From contig OY781097.1 of the NCBI GenBank assembly GCA_963676415.1, forward strand, positions 3,100,001 to 3,164,000: DNA of 64,000 bases. The letters are read 5' to 3'. Both the position numbers and the translations under genes were made by a program. Source of the DNA: G963662905 sp963676415. GTDB lineage: Bacteria > Bacteroidota > Bacteroidia > Bacteroidales > WRLA01. The notes under the pieces were generated by a model. The model saw only the letters and a program-made list of their open reading frames with translations. It was not told where the DNA came from and did no database searches. Positions within the stretch are counted from its first letter, which is position 1; every line of letters starts with the position of its first letter. Below, one piece after another: positions 1 through 8,769 of this stretch.

Positions 1-124
1 GAATAATAATGTTTTATGATGGCAGCCTTCCTTCGTAAATTTATTTGGAAATTTTGCGTTTTTTGATGGTTAATATGCCTTAACAAGCTTTAACACTGCA
101 CTTAACATTTCTTAACAAGAATAA

Positions 125-157
125 TTTGGGCACAATATCACTGCGGACGTACCTTTG
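125..157 (+). promoter_or_regulatory. Bacteroidetes-type promoter of the moxR-bat operon
   Basis: A TTTG box at 125-128 and a TACCTTTG box at 150-157 are separated by 21 bases, matching the TTTG / TAnnTTTG consensus of the Bacteroidetes primary sigma factor. The first plausible ATG follows at 180. No other such pair is obvious before the eight co-directional genes that follow, so it probably drives all of them. Confidence 0.6.
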
Positions 158-179
158 CCTTGTAAAAATTGATAAAGCT

Positions 180-1172
180 ATGATTGAAACCGATATCAGA
201 GAATTAAATGAGAAAATCCAGAAGGAGAGCGCTTTTATAGACCTGATCCGCCTGGAGATGGACAAAGTGATTATTGGCCAGAAACATATGGTTGAACGCC
301 TGTTGATTGGCCTGCTCTCGAACGGACATATCCTGCTCGAAGGTGTGCCCGGTCTGGCAAAAACGCTGGCTATTAAAAGTATGGCCAATGTGATCAAAGC
401 AGATTTCAGCCGTATCCAGTTTACACCGGATTTGCTGCCTGCCGATTTGCTGGGTACACTTATCTACAGCCAGAAAAATGAAGAGTTTGTGGTACGTAAA
501 GGCCCCGTTTTCAGTAATTTTATCCTGGCGGATGAGATCAACCGTAGCCCGGCAAAAGTGCAAAGTGCATTGCTCGAAGCTATGCAGGAACGCCAAGTGA
601 CCATTGGCGACGAAACCTTCAAACTGGAAGAACCTTTCCTTGTGATGGCAACGCAAAATCCGATTGAACAGGAAGGTACTTATCCGCTGCCCGAAGCTCA
701 GGTTGACCGTTTTATGCTTAAAGTAACCATCGGTTATCCTAAAAAAGAAGAAGAGAAGCAGATTCTGCGTATGAATATCCGCAATGAATATGCAAAAACC
801 AATCCGGTAATTTCTACAGAAGAAATCCTGAAAGCGCGTGCAGTAGTCCGTGAGGTCTATCTCGACGAAAAAATTGAAAATTACATCACCGACATTGTTT
901 TTGCTACACGCTTCCCGGATAAATATAAACTGACGAAATTCGACGGAATGATTGCTTATGGCGGTTCACCGCGTGCCAGTATCAACCTTGCGCTTGCTTC
1001 CAAAGCCTACGCTTTTATCAAGCGCCGCGGATATGTAATTCCTGAGGATGTGCGAGCTGTTGCCCATGATGTGCTGCGTCACCGTATTGGCTTGACTTAT
1101 GAAGCCGAAGCCGAGAATATCACTACCGAAGACATCATCAACGAAGTGCTGAATACGGTTGAAGTGCCGTAA
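180..1172 (+). CDS. moxR: MoxR-family AAA+ ATPase
   Basis: AAA+ ATPase thought to remodel the von Willebrand factor A (VWA) proteins encoded downstream. Walker A (GVPGLAKT) lies near residue 55, Walker B (FILADEIN) near 114, and the sensor stretch ATQNP near 155. The length of about 330 residues is normal for the family. ATG 180 is preferred over the in-frame TTG at 126, because that codon lies inside the promoter. It is the first gene of a head-to-tail set ending at 8674. The gene order is that of the Bacteroides aerotolerance (bat) operon. The client proteins are inferred from order only. Confidence 0.93.
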   Translation: MIETDIRELNEKIQKESAFIDLIRLEMDKVIIGQKHMVERLLIGLLSNGHILLEGVPGLAKTLAIKSMANVIKADFSRIQFTPDLLPADLLGTLIYSQKNEEFVVRKGPVFSNFILADEINRSPAKVQSALLEAMQERQVTIGDETFKLEEPFLVMATQNPIEQEGTYPLPEAQVDRFMLKVTIGYPKKEEEKQILRMNIRNEYAKTNPVISTEEILKARAVVREVYLDEKIENYITDIVFATRFPDKYKLTKFDGMIAYGGSPRASINLALASKAYAFIKRRGYVIPEDVRAVAHDVLRHRIGLTYEAEAENITTEDIINEVLNTVEVP

Positions 1173-1225
1173 AAATCAGGATTTTGATTCATATTTTGTC
1201 TTTATTACTTAAATTTTAGAATTGC

Positions 1226-2101
1226 ATGGAAGCATCCGAAATATTTAAAAAAGTCCGTAAAATTGAAATCAAGACCCGTGGTCTGTCCAACCAGATTTTT
1301 TCCGGTGAGTACCACAGTATCTTCAAGGGCAGGGGTATGGCTTTCAGTGAGGTGCGCGAATATCAGTATGGCGATGATATCCGCAATATCGACTGGAATG
1401 TAACGGCCCGTATGAACCATCCTTATGTGAAAATTTTTGAAGAAGAACGTGAACTTACCGTGATGCTGCTGATCGATGTGAGCGGTTCCAATGAATTTGG
1501 CTCACGTGTGCAGCTCAAAGAAGACATGATCACGGAAATAGCGGCGGTGCTTTCCTTTTCGGCCATACAGAATAATGATAAAGTCGGGGTGATCTTTTTC
1601 AGCGATAAAATTGAAAAATTCATCCCGCCAAAAAAAGGCAGTTCCCACATCCTGAGGATAATACGCGAGCTAGTTGATTTTAAAACCGAAAACCAGGGAA
1701 CAGATATTGCTGAAGCACTGCGCTTTATGACCAATGCCATCAAGAAACGCTGTATTGCATTTGTGCTTTCCGACTTTATGGACGAGGGATATGAGGATGC
1801 GCTCAAAATTGCCAGCCGCAAGCACGATCTTATTGCCGTTCGTATTTTCGACCAGCGCGAAGAGGAAATTCCCGATATGGGCCTTGTGCGCCTGCGCGAT
1901 GCCGAAACCGGCGGACAAGTCTGGGTAGATACATCCGATAAAGGATTTCGCAGGGAATTTGCCAAACAGGCTGCAATCCGAAACCGAAAAATGGATGAAC
2001 TGTTCATCCGCTCCGGCGTGGATATGGCCAGTGTGCGCACCGACCGCGATTATGTAAAACCGTTGATGACACTCTTCAAGAAAAGGGGGGCAAGGGCATG
2101 A
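1226..2101 (+). CDS. DUF58 domain protein of the bat operon
   Basis: A 291-residue cytoplasmic protein with the DUF58 signature (EVREYQYGDDIRNIDWNVTA near residues 43-62) followed by a VWA-like fold with DVSGS near residue 88, a MIDAS-type metal site. DUF58 proteins accompany MoxR ATPases in most bacteria and are presumed adaptor or target proteins. The gene starts 53 bases after moxR and its last four bases overlap the next gene (ATGA), so the two are probably translationally coupled. No membrane segment or signal peptide is visible. Confidence 0.9.
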   Translation: MEASEIFKKVRKIEIKTRGLSNQIFSGEYHSIFKGRGMAFSEVREYQYGDDIRNIDWNVTARMNHPYVKIFEEERELTVMLLIDVSGSNEFGSRVQLKEDMITEIAAVLSFSAIQNNDKVGVIFFSDKIEKFIPPKKGSSHILRIIRELVDFKTENQGTDIAEALRFMTNAIKKRCIAFVLSDFMDEGYEDALKIASRKHDLIAVRIFDQREEEIPDMGLVRLRDAETGGQVWVDTSDKGFRREFAKQAAIRNRKMDELFIRSGVDMASVRTDRDYVKPLMTLFKKRGARA

Positions 2102-3093
2102 AGAAGCATCATTTGAAATATTTTCCAATCCTGATCAGTTTTTTGTTGCTGCTTTCCATCGCAGGAAAATCATCGGCACAGGAAGCTTATGCTGAGCTGG
2201 ATACCAATAAATTACTCATTGGCGACCAAACCAATTTGCAGCTCAACCTGATCATCCCGCAAGGGGCAAATTATATGTGGCCGCAGCTTCAGGATACGCT
2301 CATTACCAATTTGGAAGTGCTGTCGCAAGGGAAAATCGATTCCACCTTTGAAAATGGTGTTTTGAAACTGAGCCAGAAATTGCTGATTACATCTTTTGAC
2401 TCCGGTTTTTATGCGGTTCCGCCGCTGGAATTTGCCTGGCAGGCTGAGGGGGATACCAGTCTTAAGTTCTTACAGACCAATCCCTTTTTGCTCGAAGTTG
2501 GCACAGTTGCCGTTGACACTACTCAGGCCATTAAGGATATCAAGCATCCGATGGAAGCGCCATACACTTTAAAGGAAGCTTTGCCCTGGATTTTGGGCGG
2601 GCTGGGTCTGGTGGCCGTAATTTTTGGAGTTTGGTATTATCTGCGCAAGCGCAAAAAAGGGGAGAAGCTTTTTGCCGCTCCGCCCAAACCAAAATTGCCA
2701 CCGCATATACAGGCTATTAACGAGCTGGAAAGTTTACGGCTGAAAAAGCTCTGGCAATCGGGGCAGGTCAAAACCTATCATACCGAGCTCACCGACATCA
2801 TACGCGAATACGTGGAAGGCCGTTTTCATATCGGCGCCGTTGAAATGACATCCGATGAGATTATGGATGCACTGAAAACGCAGGCAGTGAATGATGAAGC
2901 CTGGCATAAACTCGCCGCAAGCCTTACATTGGCCGATTTGGTGAAATTTGCCAAAGCGCAGCCGCTGCCACTCGAAAATGATAGCAGTTTGAACAATTGT
3001 ATCGACTTTGTTAATGAAACACGTCCTGCCGCACAGCCGCAAGAGAGCAAGGAAGGAGAAGCTCTGCAGGAAATGAAAAATAAAAACGAATAA
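2098..3093 (+). CDS. Secreted-domain membrane protein of the bat operon (BatD/DUF4381-like)
   Basis: A 331-residue protein with an N-terminal signal peptide (to about residue 28), an extracytoplasmic beta-rich domain, one transmembrane segment around residues 162-183, a basic stop-transfer (RKRKKGEK) and a cytoplasmic helical tail containing TDIIREYVEGRFHIGAVEMT. That tail resembles the cytoplasmic part of BatD and DUF4381 proteins, which sit beside DUF58 and VWA genes. It overlaps the DUF58 gene by four bases and ends one base before batA. Family assignment is by architecture and position; the molecular role is unknown. Confidence 0.75.
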   Translation: MKKHHLKYFPILISFLLLLSIAGKSSAQEAYAELDTNKLLIGDQTNLQLNLIIPQGANYMWPQLQDTLITNLEVLSQGKIDSTFENGVLKLSQKLLITSFDSGFYAVPPLEFAWQAEGDTSLKFLQTNPFLLEVGTVAVDTTQAIKDIKHPMEAPYTLKEALPWILGGLGLVAVIFGVWYYLRKRKKGEKLFAAPPKPKLPPHIQAINELESLRLKKLWQSGQVKTYHTELTDIIREYVEGRFHIGAVEMTSDEIMDALKTQAVNDEAWHKLAASLTLADLVKFAKAQPLPLENDSSLNNCIDFVNETRPAAQPQESKEGEALQEMKNKNE

Positions 3094-3094
3094 A

Positions 3095-4090
3095 ATGTTA
3101 GAAAACATTGAATTTGCCTATCCCGGCTATTTTTATCTGTTTTTGTTGTTGCCGCTGCTGGGACTATGGTATTACTTTATGCACAGGCGCAAACATGCTG
3201 ATATGCAGGTGTCGTCGCTTTCGGCCTGGCGTGTAAAAAGTGCCGGCTGGAAGGTGTATGCCCGCCATCTGCCTTTTGCTCTGCGTATTTTGGCCATTGC
3301 AGCCCTTATTGTGGTGATGGCGCGCCCGCAGTCGAGCAGCAGCCGGCAGGATGTGAATGTGGAAGGAATTGATATTGTTACCGCACTGGATATTTCCAGT
3401 AGTATGCTGGCCGAAGATTTTAAGCCCAACCGCCTCGAAGCGGCAAAAAATGTGGCCACAAGCTTTATCAATGGCCGCCCGAACGACCGTGTGGGCCTGG
3501 TCGTATTTAGCGGGGAAACCTTTACGCAATGTCCTTTAACAACCGATCATGGTGTGGTGAAAAACCTTTTCCGCGATATCCAAAGCGGCATGATTGAAGA
3601 CGGCACGGCTATCGGAGACGGTCTTGCAACGGCTGTGAACCGCTTAAAAAACAGCGTTGCCATCAGTAAAGTTGTGATTTTGCTCACCGATGGAGAAAAC
3701 AATTCCGGGGCAATCGATCCGGTTTCTGCTGCTGAAATTGCCAAGAAATTTGGTGTGCGCGTTTATACTATTGGTGTGGGGCAAATTGGTACGGCACCCT
3801 ATCCTTTCGATACGCATTTTGGCAAACAGTATCAGAATGTGGAAGTGCGCATTGATGAAGATTTGTTGAAAGAAGTGGCAGAAATTACCGGAGGGAAATA
3901 TTTCCGTGCCACGGATAACAAAAAACTGGAGCAGATCTATGGTGAAATCGATAAACTGGAAAAATCCAAAATTGATGTTACGGAATTTCAGAAAAAACAT
4001 GAAGAATTCCTTCCGTGGATGCTGCTGGCCATTGGCCTGTTCCTGCTCGAATTTTTGCTCAGGAACACCCTTTTAAAAACATTGCCTTAA
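3095..4090 (+). CDS. batA: BatA, VWA-domain membrane protein
   Basis: A 331-residue protein with two N-terminal membrane helices (about 10-28 and 60-78), a VWA domain opening with the MIDAS motif DISSS near residue 98 and continuing with TDGENNSG near 199, and a C-terminal helix ending close to the last residue. This is the BatA/BatB architecture, in which the VWA domain faces one side of the inner membrane. batB follows after 10 bases and is a paralogue with the same layout, which points to an old tandem duplication. The role in oxygen or envelope stress tolerance is known from Bacteroides and inferred here. Confidence 0.9.
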   Translation: MLENIEFAYPGYFYLFLLLPLLGLWYYFMHRRKHADMQVSSLSAWRVKSAGWKVYARHLPFALRILAIAALIVVMARPQSSSSRQDVNVEGIDIVTALDISSSMLAEDFKPNRLEAAKNVATSFINGRPNDRVGLVVFSGETFTQCPLTTDHGVVKNLFRDIQSGMIEDGTAIGDGLATAVNRLKNSVAISKVVILLTDGENNSGAIDPVSAAEIAKKFGVRVYTIGVGQIGTAPYPFDTHFGKQYQNVEVRIDEDLLKEVAEITGGKYFRATDNKKLEQIYGEIDKLEKSKIDVTEFQKKHEEFLPWMLLAIGLFLLEFLLRNTLLKTLP

Positions 4091-4100
4091 AAGATTTGAA

Positions 4101-5144
4101 ATGGAAACCATATTAAGATTTGAACATCCGGAATATTTGTACGGCCTTTTGGTACTGCCACTGATGCTTCTTGTGTTTGTGCTGATGATGCGCTGGCGCA
4201 AAAACGCGCTCAAAGCTTTTGGCGATGTGAAGGTCATTTCTAAATTGATGCCGGATATCACCCACGGACGTTTTGTTTTTAAATTCGTAATCCTGTCTCT
4301 GGTGGGCACCATGCTTGTAATTGCTGCCGCAAATCCCCAGATTGGATCCAAAATTGAACAGGTAAAGCGTCAGGGTATTGATCTCGTTATTGCCCTTGAT
4401 GTTTCCAATAGTATGATGGCAGAAGATATCAAGCCAAGTCGCCTGGAAGCTTCAAAACTGGCTATTTCGCGACTTATTAGTGAGCTGAAAGGCGACCGCA
4501 TAGGGATTATCGTTTTTGCAGGCAAAGCTTATACCCAGCTGCCGATTACTACCGATTATGCTGCGGCTCGCATGTTCCTCAATACCATCGATAACAATAT
4601 CGTGCCCACACAAGGAACAGCCATAGGTGATGCAATATCAATGGCCGAAACGGCTTTTAATCCGGATGATGAGCACAATAAAGCCATCATCGTGATAACG
4701 GATGGCGAAAACCATGAAGATGACGCTATTCAGGAAGCCAAAGCTGCTGCCGAAAAAGGAATTCACGTCTATACGATTGGTATGGGTTTGGCAGAAGGCG
4801 GCCCGATCCCTTTGTACAACAGCCGTGGCGTGCAGCAAGGATTTAAAAAAGATAATCAGGGCAATACCGTGATTACCAAACTGAATGAGGAAATGCTGCG
4901 CAAAATTGCCGATGCCGGCGATGGCGCTTATGTGCGTGCCAATAATACCCGCGCAGGGGTGAATATGATTTTTGATGAAATCAATAAACTCGAAAAATCA
5001 GAGATTGAATCCAAAATGTTTTCGGATTATGAAGACCGTTTCCAGATTTTTGCCGGATTGGCATTGGCTCTTCTCATTTTTGAATTGCTGATCCTGGAAA
5101 GGAAAACGAAATTGCAACGTAAGTTTAAACTTTTTGAAGAATAG
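4101..5144 (+). CDS. batB: BatB, VWA-domain membrane protein
   Basis: A 347-residue paralogue of BatA with N-terminal membrane segments, a VWA domain with the metal site DVSNS near residue 99 and TDGENHED near 199, and a C-terminal membrane helix followed by a short basic tail. BatA and BatB are thought to form a membrane complex with the TPR proteins BatC and BatE. It starts 10 bases after batA and ends 9 bases before batC. All MIDAS residues (DxSxS and the downstream T and D) are present, so metal-dependent ligand binding is plausible. Confidence 0.9.
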   Translation: METILRFEHPEYLYGLLVLPLMLLVFVLMMRWRKNALKAFGDVKVISKLMPDITHGRFVFKFVILSLVGTMLVIAAANPQIGSKIEQVKRQGIDLVIALDVSNSMMAEDIKPSRLEASKLAISRLISELKGDRIGIIVFAGKAYTQLPITTDYAAARMFLNTIDNNIVPTQGTAIGDAISMAETAFNPDDEHNKAIIVITDGENHEDDAIQEAKAAAEKGIHVYTIGMGLAEGGPIPLYNSRGVQQGFKKDNQGNTVITKLNEEMLRKIADAGDGAYVRANNTRAGVNMIFDEINKLEKSEIESKMFSDYEDRFQIFAGLALALLIFELLILERKTKLQRKFKLFEE

Positions 5145-5153
5145 GATAGCCTT

Positions 5154-5963
5154 ATGAAGTGGACAGTGTTAAGTATAATAATGTGTGTGTTTTTGATGCA
5201 GGAGCTTGCCGCGCAGTCGGAAAACAAGCTGATACGCAGTGGAAACAACAAATACGAGGATGCCAGCTACAATGAGGCGGAAATTGATTACCGTAAATCG
5301 CTGGAAGAGAATCCGGAATCAGTGAAAGGGACTTTTAACCTGGGAACCGCCCTCTACAAGCAGGATAATTTCGAGGAATCGTCGAAACTTTTTGCCGGTG
5401 TTGCCGAAAAGGAAATCAGCGATGATCAAAAGGCTGAAGCCTGGTATAATTTAGGCAATTCGATGCTGGAACAACAAAAATATCAGGAAAGCATAGAAGC
5501 CTACAAAAAATCTTTGCGCCTCAAGCCTGATGATATGGACTGCAAATACAACCTGGAATATGCGCGTCAGAAACTGCAACAGCAACAACAGCAGCAGCAA
5601 CAGCAACAGCAAAACCAGGATCAGAAGCAGGATCAACAAGACCAGCAGGACAAAAAAGATCAACAAGACCAGCAGGATCAAAAGGACCAGCAGGATCAAA
5701 AGGATCAGCAGGATCAGAAAGACCAGCAGCAGAAAGACCAGCAAAAGCAGGATCAGCAAAACGACCAGCAGAAGCAGGATCAGAAGCAGCAACAAAATCA
5801 GGATCAGCAGCAACAGCAGCAACAGCCTAAACCGCGTGAAATAAGCAAAGAAGATGCTGAGCGTATGCTTGAAGCGATGAAAAATGATGAAAAGAAAACC
5901 ATGAAAAAAGTGAAGATGCAGATAGTGAAAGGACAACGTGTGAAGATTGAAAAAGACTGGTAG
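5154..5963 (+). CDS. batC: BatC, TPR protein with long Gln/Asp/Lys-rich tract
   Basis: A 269-residue secreted or periplasmic protein: signal peptide to about residue 21, TPR units from about 26 to 135 (including AWYNLGNSMLEQQKYQESIE), then a low-complexity tract from about 142 to 226. The tract is built of Q runs and DQQ/KDQQ units, and the tail after it is charged. TPRs suggest a scaffold for BatA/BatB. The tract corresponds to CAG/GAT-rich repetitive DNA at about 5576-5829, which could change length by slippage. A leucine-rich open frame on the opposite strand here is only the mirror of this repeat. Confidence 0.88.
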   Translation: MKWTVLSIIMCVFLMQELAAQSENKLIRSGNNKYEDASYNEAEIDYRKSLEENPESVKGTFNLGTALYKQDNFEESSKLFAGVAEKEISDDQKAEAWYNLGNSMLEQQKYQESIEAYKKSLRLKPDDMDCKYNLEYARQKLQQQQQQQQQQQQNQDQKQDQQDQQDKKDQQDQQDQKDQQDQKDQQDQKDQQQKDQQKQDQQNDQQKQDQKQQQNQDQQQQQQQPKPREISKEDAERMLEAMKNDEKKTMKKVKMQIVKGQRVKIEKDW

Positions 5964-6029
5964 CCCATAAATCCTGCGAAAAGCTTTACTTTTGAAAACT
6001 GAATGAATGAAACCAAACATGTGCAGATA

Positions 6030-7898
6030 ATGATAAAACGTATCATCTTCATATTGACCGTATTTTTAAGCCTGAGCGGACTGAAAGCCCAAGTGCAGTT
6101 CAATTGTACTGCACCGGCACAGGTCCAGAGCGGGCAAACCTTCCGGGTAGTGTTTACCATAAATGCCGATGCACGCAATTTCCGGGGGCCTTCTTTTGAA
6201 GGTTTGTCGGTTTTGAGCGGGCCCAATCAATCTACAAATTCCAGTATCCAGATTATCAATGGTAAAGTGAGCAAGAATATGGAGCTCAGCTATACCTATT
6301 ATGTGCGTGCAGATCAAGAGGGTACTTTTACAGTTGGTGCTGCCGAGGCAAGGGTGGATGATGAAGCACTGAAATCGAATACCGCTACAATCAAAGTGGT
6401 GAAAGGCCGAACACAGCAGTCAAGTCAAACATCAGGCAACCGAAGCAGTCAAAATAGCGGAAGCCGCACAACGAACAGCCGCTCCGGCGAAGTTACTGCC
6501 GATGATGTTTTCCTGAAGGCTTATGTCTCGGACCGGAATCCCATGCAGGGCGAGCAGATCATCGTCACTTACAAGATTTTTACCCGCGTGCCCCTGGCAA
6601 ATTTCAGTGTCAACAATGCTTCCACTTTTCCGGGTTTCTGGACACAAAACCTGCTGGACGAGAAGCAACGCTTGCAACAAAAACAAGAGATTATCGACGG
6701 AGAAGAATACGTAACGGCTGAACTTAAGCGGATTGCGCTCTTTCCGATGAAATCGGGCGAAATTACCATCGAGCCCATGGATGTGGATGTCGTTGCGCAA
6801 ATCCAGCGGCAAACACGCAGGCGCTCTTCCGGTGATCCTTTTTTCGATTCCTTTTTTAATGATTCGTTCTTCAATAATTCCTACGATAACGTTAAAAAGA
6901 ACCTGAAATCCAATGCATTGAAAATCAATGTAAAGGCATTTCCGATGGAAAACAAGCCTGCCGGTTTTGATGGGGCCGTGGGCTCGTTCCGCTTTTCATC
7001 GAGTGTGGACAAACAAAAACTGAAAACAAACGAAGCGCTTAACCTGCGTTATACCATCTCCGGAAGGGGAAATGTGCAACTGGCCGAATTGCCTGAAATC
7101 AGCTTTCCGCCCGATTTTGAAGTTTATGATCCCAAAGTAAACAATAGCGTAAACACTACGGCAAATGGGGTGAGCGGAACCAAAACCTTTGAATACCTGA
7201 TTATTCCGCGTTCTGCCGGGAGTTTTGAAATTCCTGCCGTGACCTTCAGTTTCTACGATCCGGCCAAAAAACAATATGTCAGCCAAAAATCCAATGCCTA
7301 TATTATTGAAGTGGAAAAAGGTCCTGATAATGGCGGCGCAATGTCTTATACTTCAGCGGGACGCGAAGATATAAAATACCTTGGCAGCGATATCCGCCAC
7401 TTGAAAATGCCTCCTTTGGAACTTAAGCCCAAAGGAAAATGGCTGTTTGGCACAAACCTTTATACGCTCGTATTGGCCGGTATGCCTTTGTTGCTGATCC
7501 TTTTGATCGTCATTGTGCGAAGCACACGCCAAAAGCGCAGCAACGAAGCCCTGATGAAAAACCGTAAAGCCAATAAAATGGCACGCCAGCGACTGAAAAA
7601 AGCAACGGCAGCTTTCAAAGCCGGCGATGCGAAAATTTTCTACGAAGAGATTTCGCAAGCAATGTGGGGCTATGTTGGCGATAAATTCAATATCCCGCTT
7701 TCGGAACTGAATGCCGACAACATCAACAGTGTGCTTACCGAAAAAGGCATTAAAGCGGAAGCCGTGGAAGCGTTTAGCAAAACCCTGGCCGATACCGAAT
7801 TTGCCCGTTTTGCACCCGGTGATAAAAATGAAATGATGGATAAAATCCACAAAAGTGCCATCGAAGCCATTAGTAAGGTGGAAGGTTCAATCAAGTAG
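6030..7898 (+). CDS. batD: BatD, oxygen-tolerance membrane protein
   Basis: About 622 residues with a signal peptide (MIKRIIFILT onward, cleavage near LKAQ), several extracytoplasmic beta-sandwich domains, one membrane helix near residue 490, and a cytoplasmic helical tail. It matches the BatD family in length and architecture. I place the start at ATG 6030, directly before the signal peptide, rather than at ATG 6003, which would put nine extra polar residues in front. A serine/arginine/asparagine-rich linker near residues 130-150 joins the first two domains. It lies between batC and batE, as expected. Confidence 0.87.
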   Translation: MIKRIIFILTVFLSLSGLKAQVQFNCTAPAQVQSGQTFRVVFTINADARNFRGPSFEGLSVLSGPNQSTNSSIQIINGKVSKNMELSYTYYVRADQEGTFTVGAAEARVDDEALKSNTATIKVVKGRTQQSSQTSGNRSSQNSGSRTTNSRSGEVTADDVFLKAYVSDRNPMQGEQIIVTYKIFTRVPLANFSVNNASTFPGFWTQNLLDEKQRLQQKQEIIDGEEYVTAELKRIALFPMKSGEITIEPMDVDVVAQIQRQTRRRSSGDPFFDSFFNDSFFNNSYDNVKKNLKSNALKINVKAFPMENKPAGFDGAVGSFRFSSSVDKQKLKTNEALNLRYTISGRGNVQLAELPEISFPPDFEVYDPKVNNSVNTTANGVSGTKTFEYLIIPRSAGSFEIPAVTFSFYDPAKKQYVSQKSNAYIIEVEKGPDNGGAMSYTSAGREDIKYLGSDIRHLKMPPLELKPKGKWLFGTNLYTLVLAGMPLLLILLIVIVRSTRQKRSNEALMKNRKANKMARQRLKKATAAFKAGDAKIFYEEISQAMWGYVGDKFNIPLSELNADNINSVLTEKGIKAEAVEAFSKTLADTEFARFAPGDKNEMMDKIHKSAIEAISKVEGSIK

Positions 7899-7915
7899 AT
7901 TTAAAAATTAAACAG

Positions 7916-8674
7916 ATGAAGAATCTTAAAAGTATATTCTTGGTTTTGTTTCTGCTTCCGGCAATGCTGTTTGCACAGGATTACGCTGCTCTGGCCGATT
8001 CTGCGGAAGCCAAATATAACCGCAAGCTTTATAATGATGCCATTGCAGATTATCAGAAAGTAATCGATGCCGGAATGGAGTCGGCGGCCCTGTATTTCAA
8101 TATGGGCAATGCCTGTTTTAAGGCCGGCGATATCCCTTCGGCAATTTTGTACTACGAAAAGGCTAAAAAACTGGCGCCATCGGATGAAGATATTCAATAC
8201 AATCTGGATGTGGCGCGGAATCAAACAGTAGATAAAATCGAGGCCGTTCCCGAGATGTTCCTGGATCGCTGGTATGCGCAATTGGAAAACCAACTGGATG
8301 CCAACAGTTGGGCACTTGTGGCCATTTCTTTGCTGGCTTTGGTATGCATTTTTGCAGGGATTTTCTTTTTATCGCGACGGGTTGCTTTGCGCAAAATGGC
8401 TTTTTGGTCGGGATTGGTTTTTTTGATATTCTTTGGCCTGAGCCTTGCTTTGGCACAATCGAAATACAAGGACGTAAGTACCGAAAATACCGCCATTGTT
8501 TTTGATCCTTCGGTTACCATCAAAAGCTCACCAGACGAAGGCAGTGTTGACCTTTTTGTGCTCCACGAAGGGGCAAAAGTTGAGCTGGTCGATCAGGTAG
8601 GGCAGTGGTATAAAATCCGCATAGCCAACGGCAGCGTGGGCTGGATGAAAAAGGATGCGCTGAAGGAGATTTAA
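7916..8674 (+). CDS. batE: BatE, TPR and SH3-like domain protein
   Basis: A 252-residue protein with a signal peptide (cleavage near LFAQ), TPR units at about 22-100 (YFNMGNACFKAGDIPSAILY), two membrane helices around 125-145 and 155-178, and a C-terminal bacterial SH3-like domain ending VGQWYKIRIANGSVGWMKKD. This is the BatE architecture. It is the last gene of the operon; after it the sequence holds only a short repeat-like intergenic stretch and a convergent gene. Confidence 0.87.
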   Translation: MKNLKSIFLVLFLLPAMLFAQDYAALADSAEAKYNRKLYNDAIADYQKVIDAGMESAALYFNMGNACFKAGDIPSAILYYEKAKKLAPSDEDIQYNLDVARNQTVDKIEAVPEMFLDRWYAQLENQLDANSWALVAISLLALVCIFAGIFFLSRRVALRKMAFWSGLVFLIFFGLSLALAQSKYKDVSTENTAIVFDPSVTIKSSPDEGSVDLFVLHEGAKVELVDQVGQWYKIRIANGSVGWMKKDALKEI

Positions 8675-8769
8675 TGGATATTGCGTTATGGAGCGTCATC
8701 CCGAGCGATAGCGAGGGAACTCAAAGAGCTACCGCCCTTTAAATCCAAAACACCCCAACTCCCTGTTTT
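8675..8769. repeat. REP-like intergenic segment
   Basis: The 95 bases between convergent genes contain CCCGAGCGATAGCGAGG, a string of the type seen in dispersed intergenic repeats of many bacteria. No second full copy occurs in this window, so repeat status rests on general familiarity. No clear terminator is seen. Confidence 0.3.

Noticed and set aside
126..179. Longer MoxR reading from TTG 126
   Set aside because: This TTG overlaps the TTTG promoter box and adds 18 residues not found in MoxR proteins.
5451..6020. 189-residue leucine-rich frame opposite batC
   Set aside because: It is the complement of the CAG/GAT-rich repeat of batC, with no independent start context.
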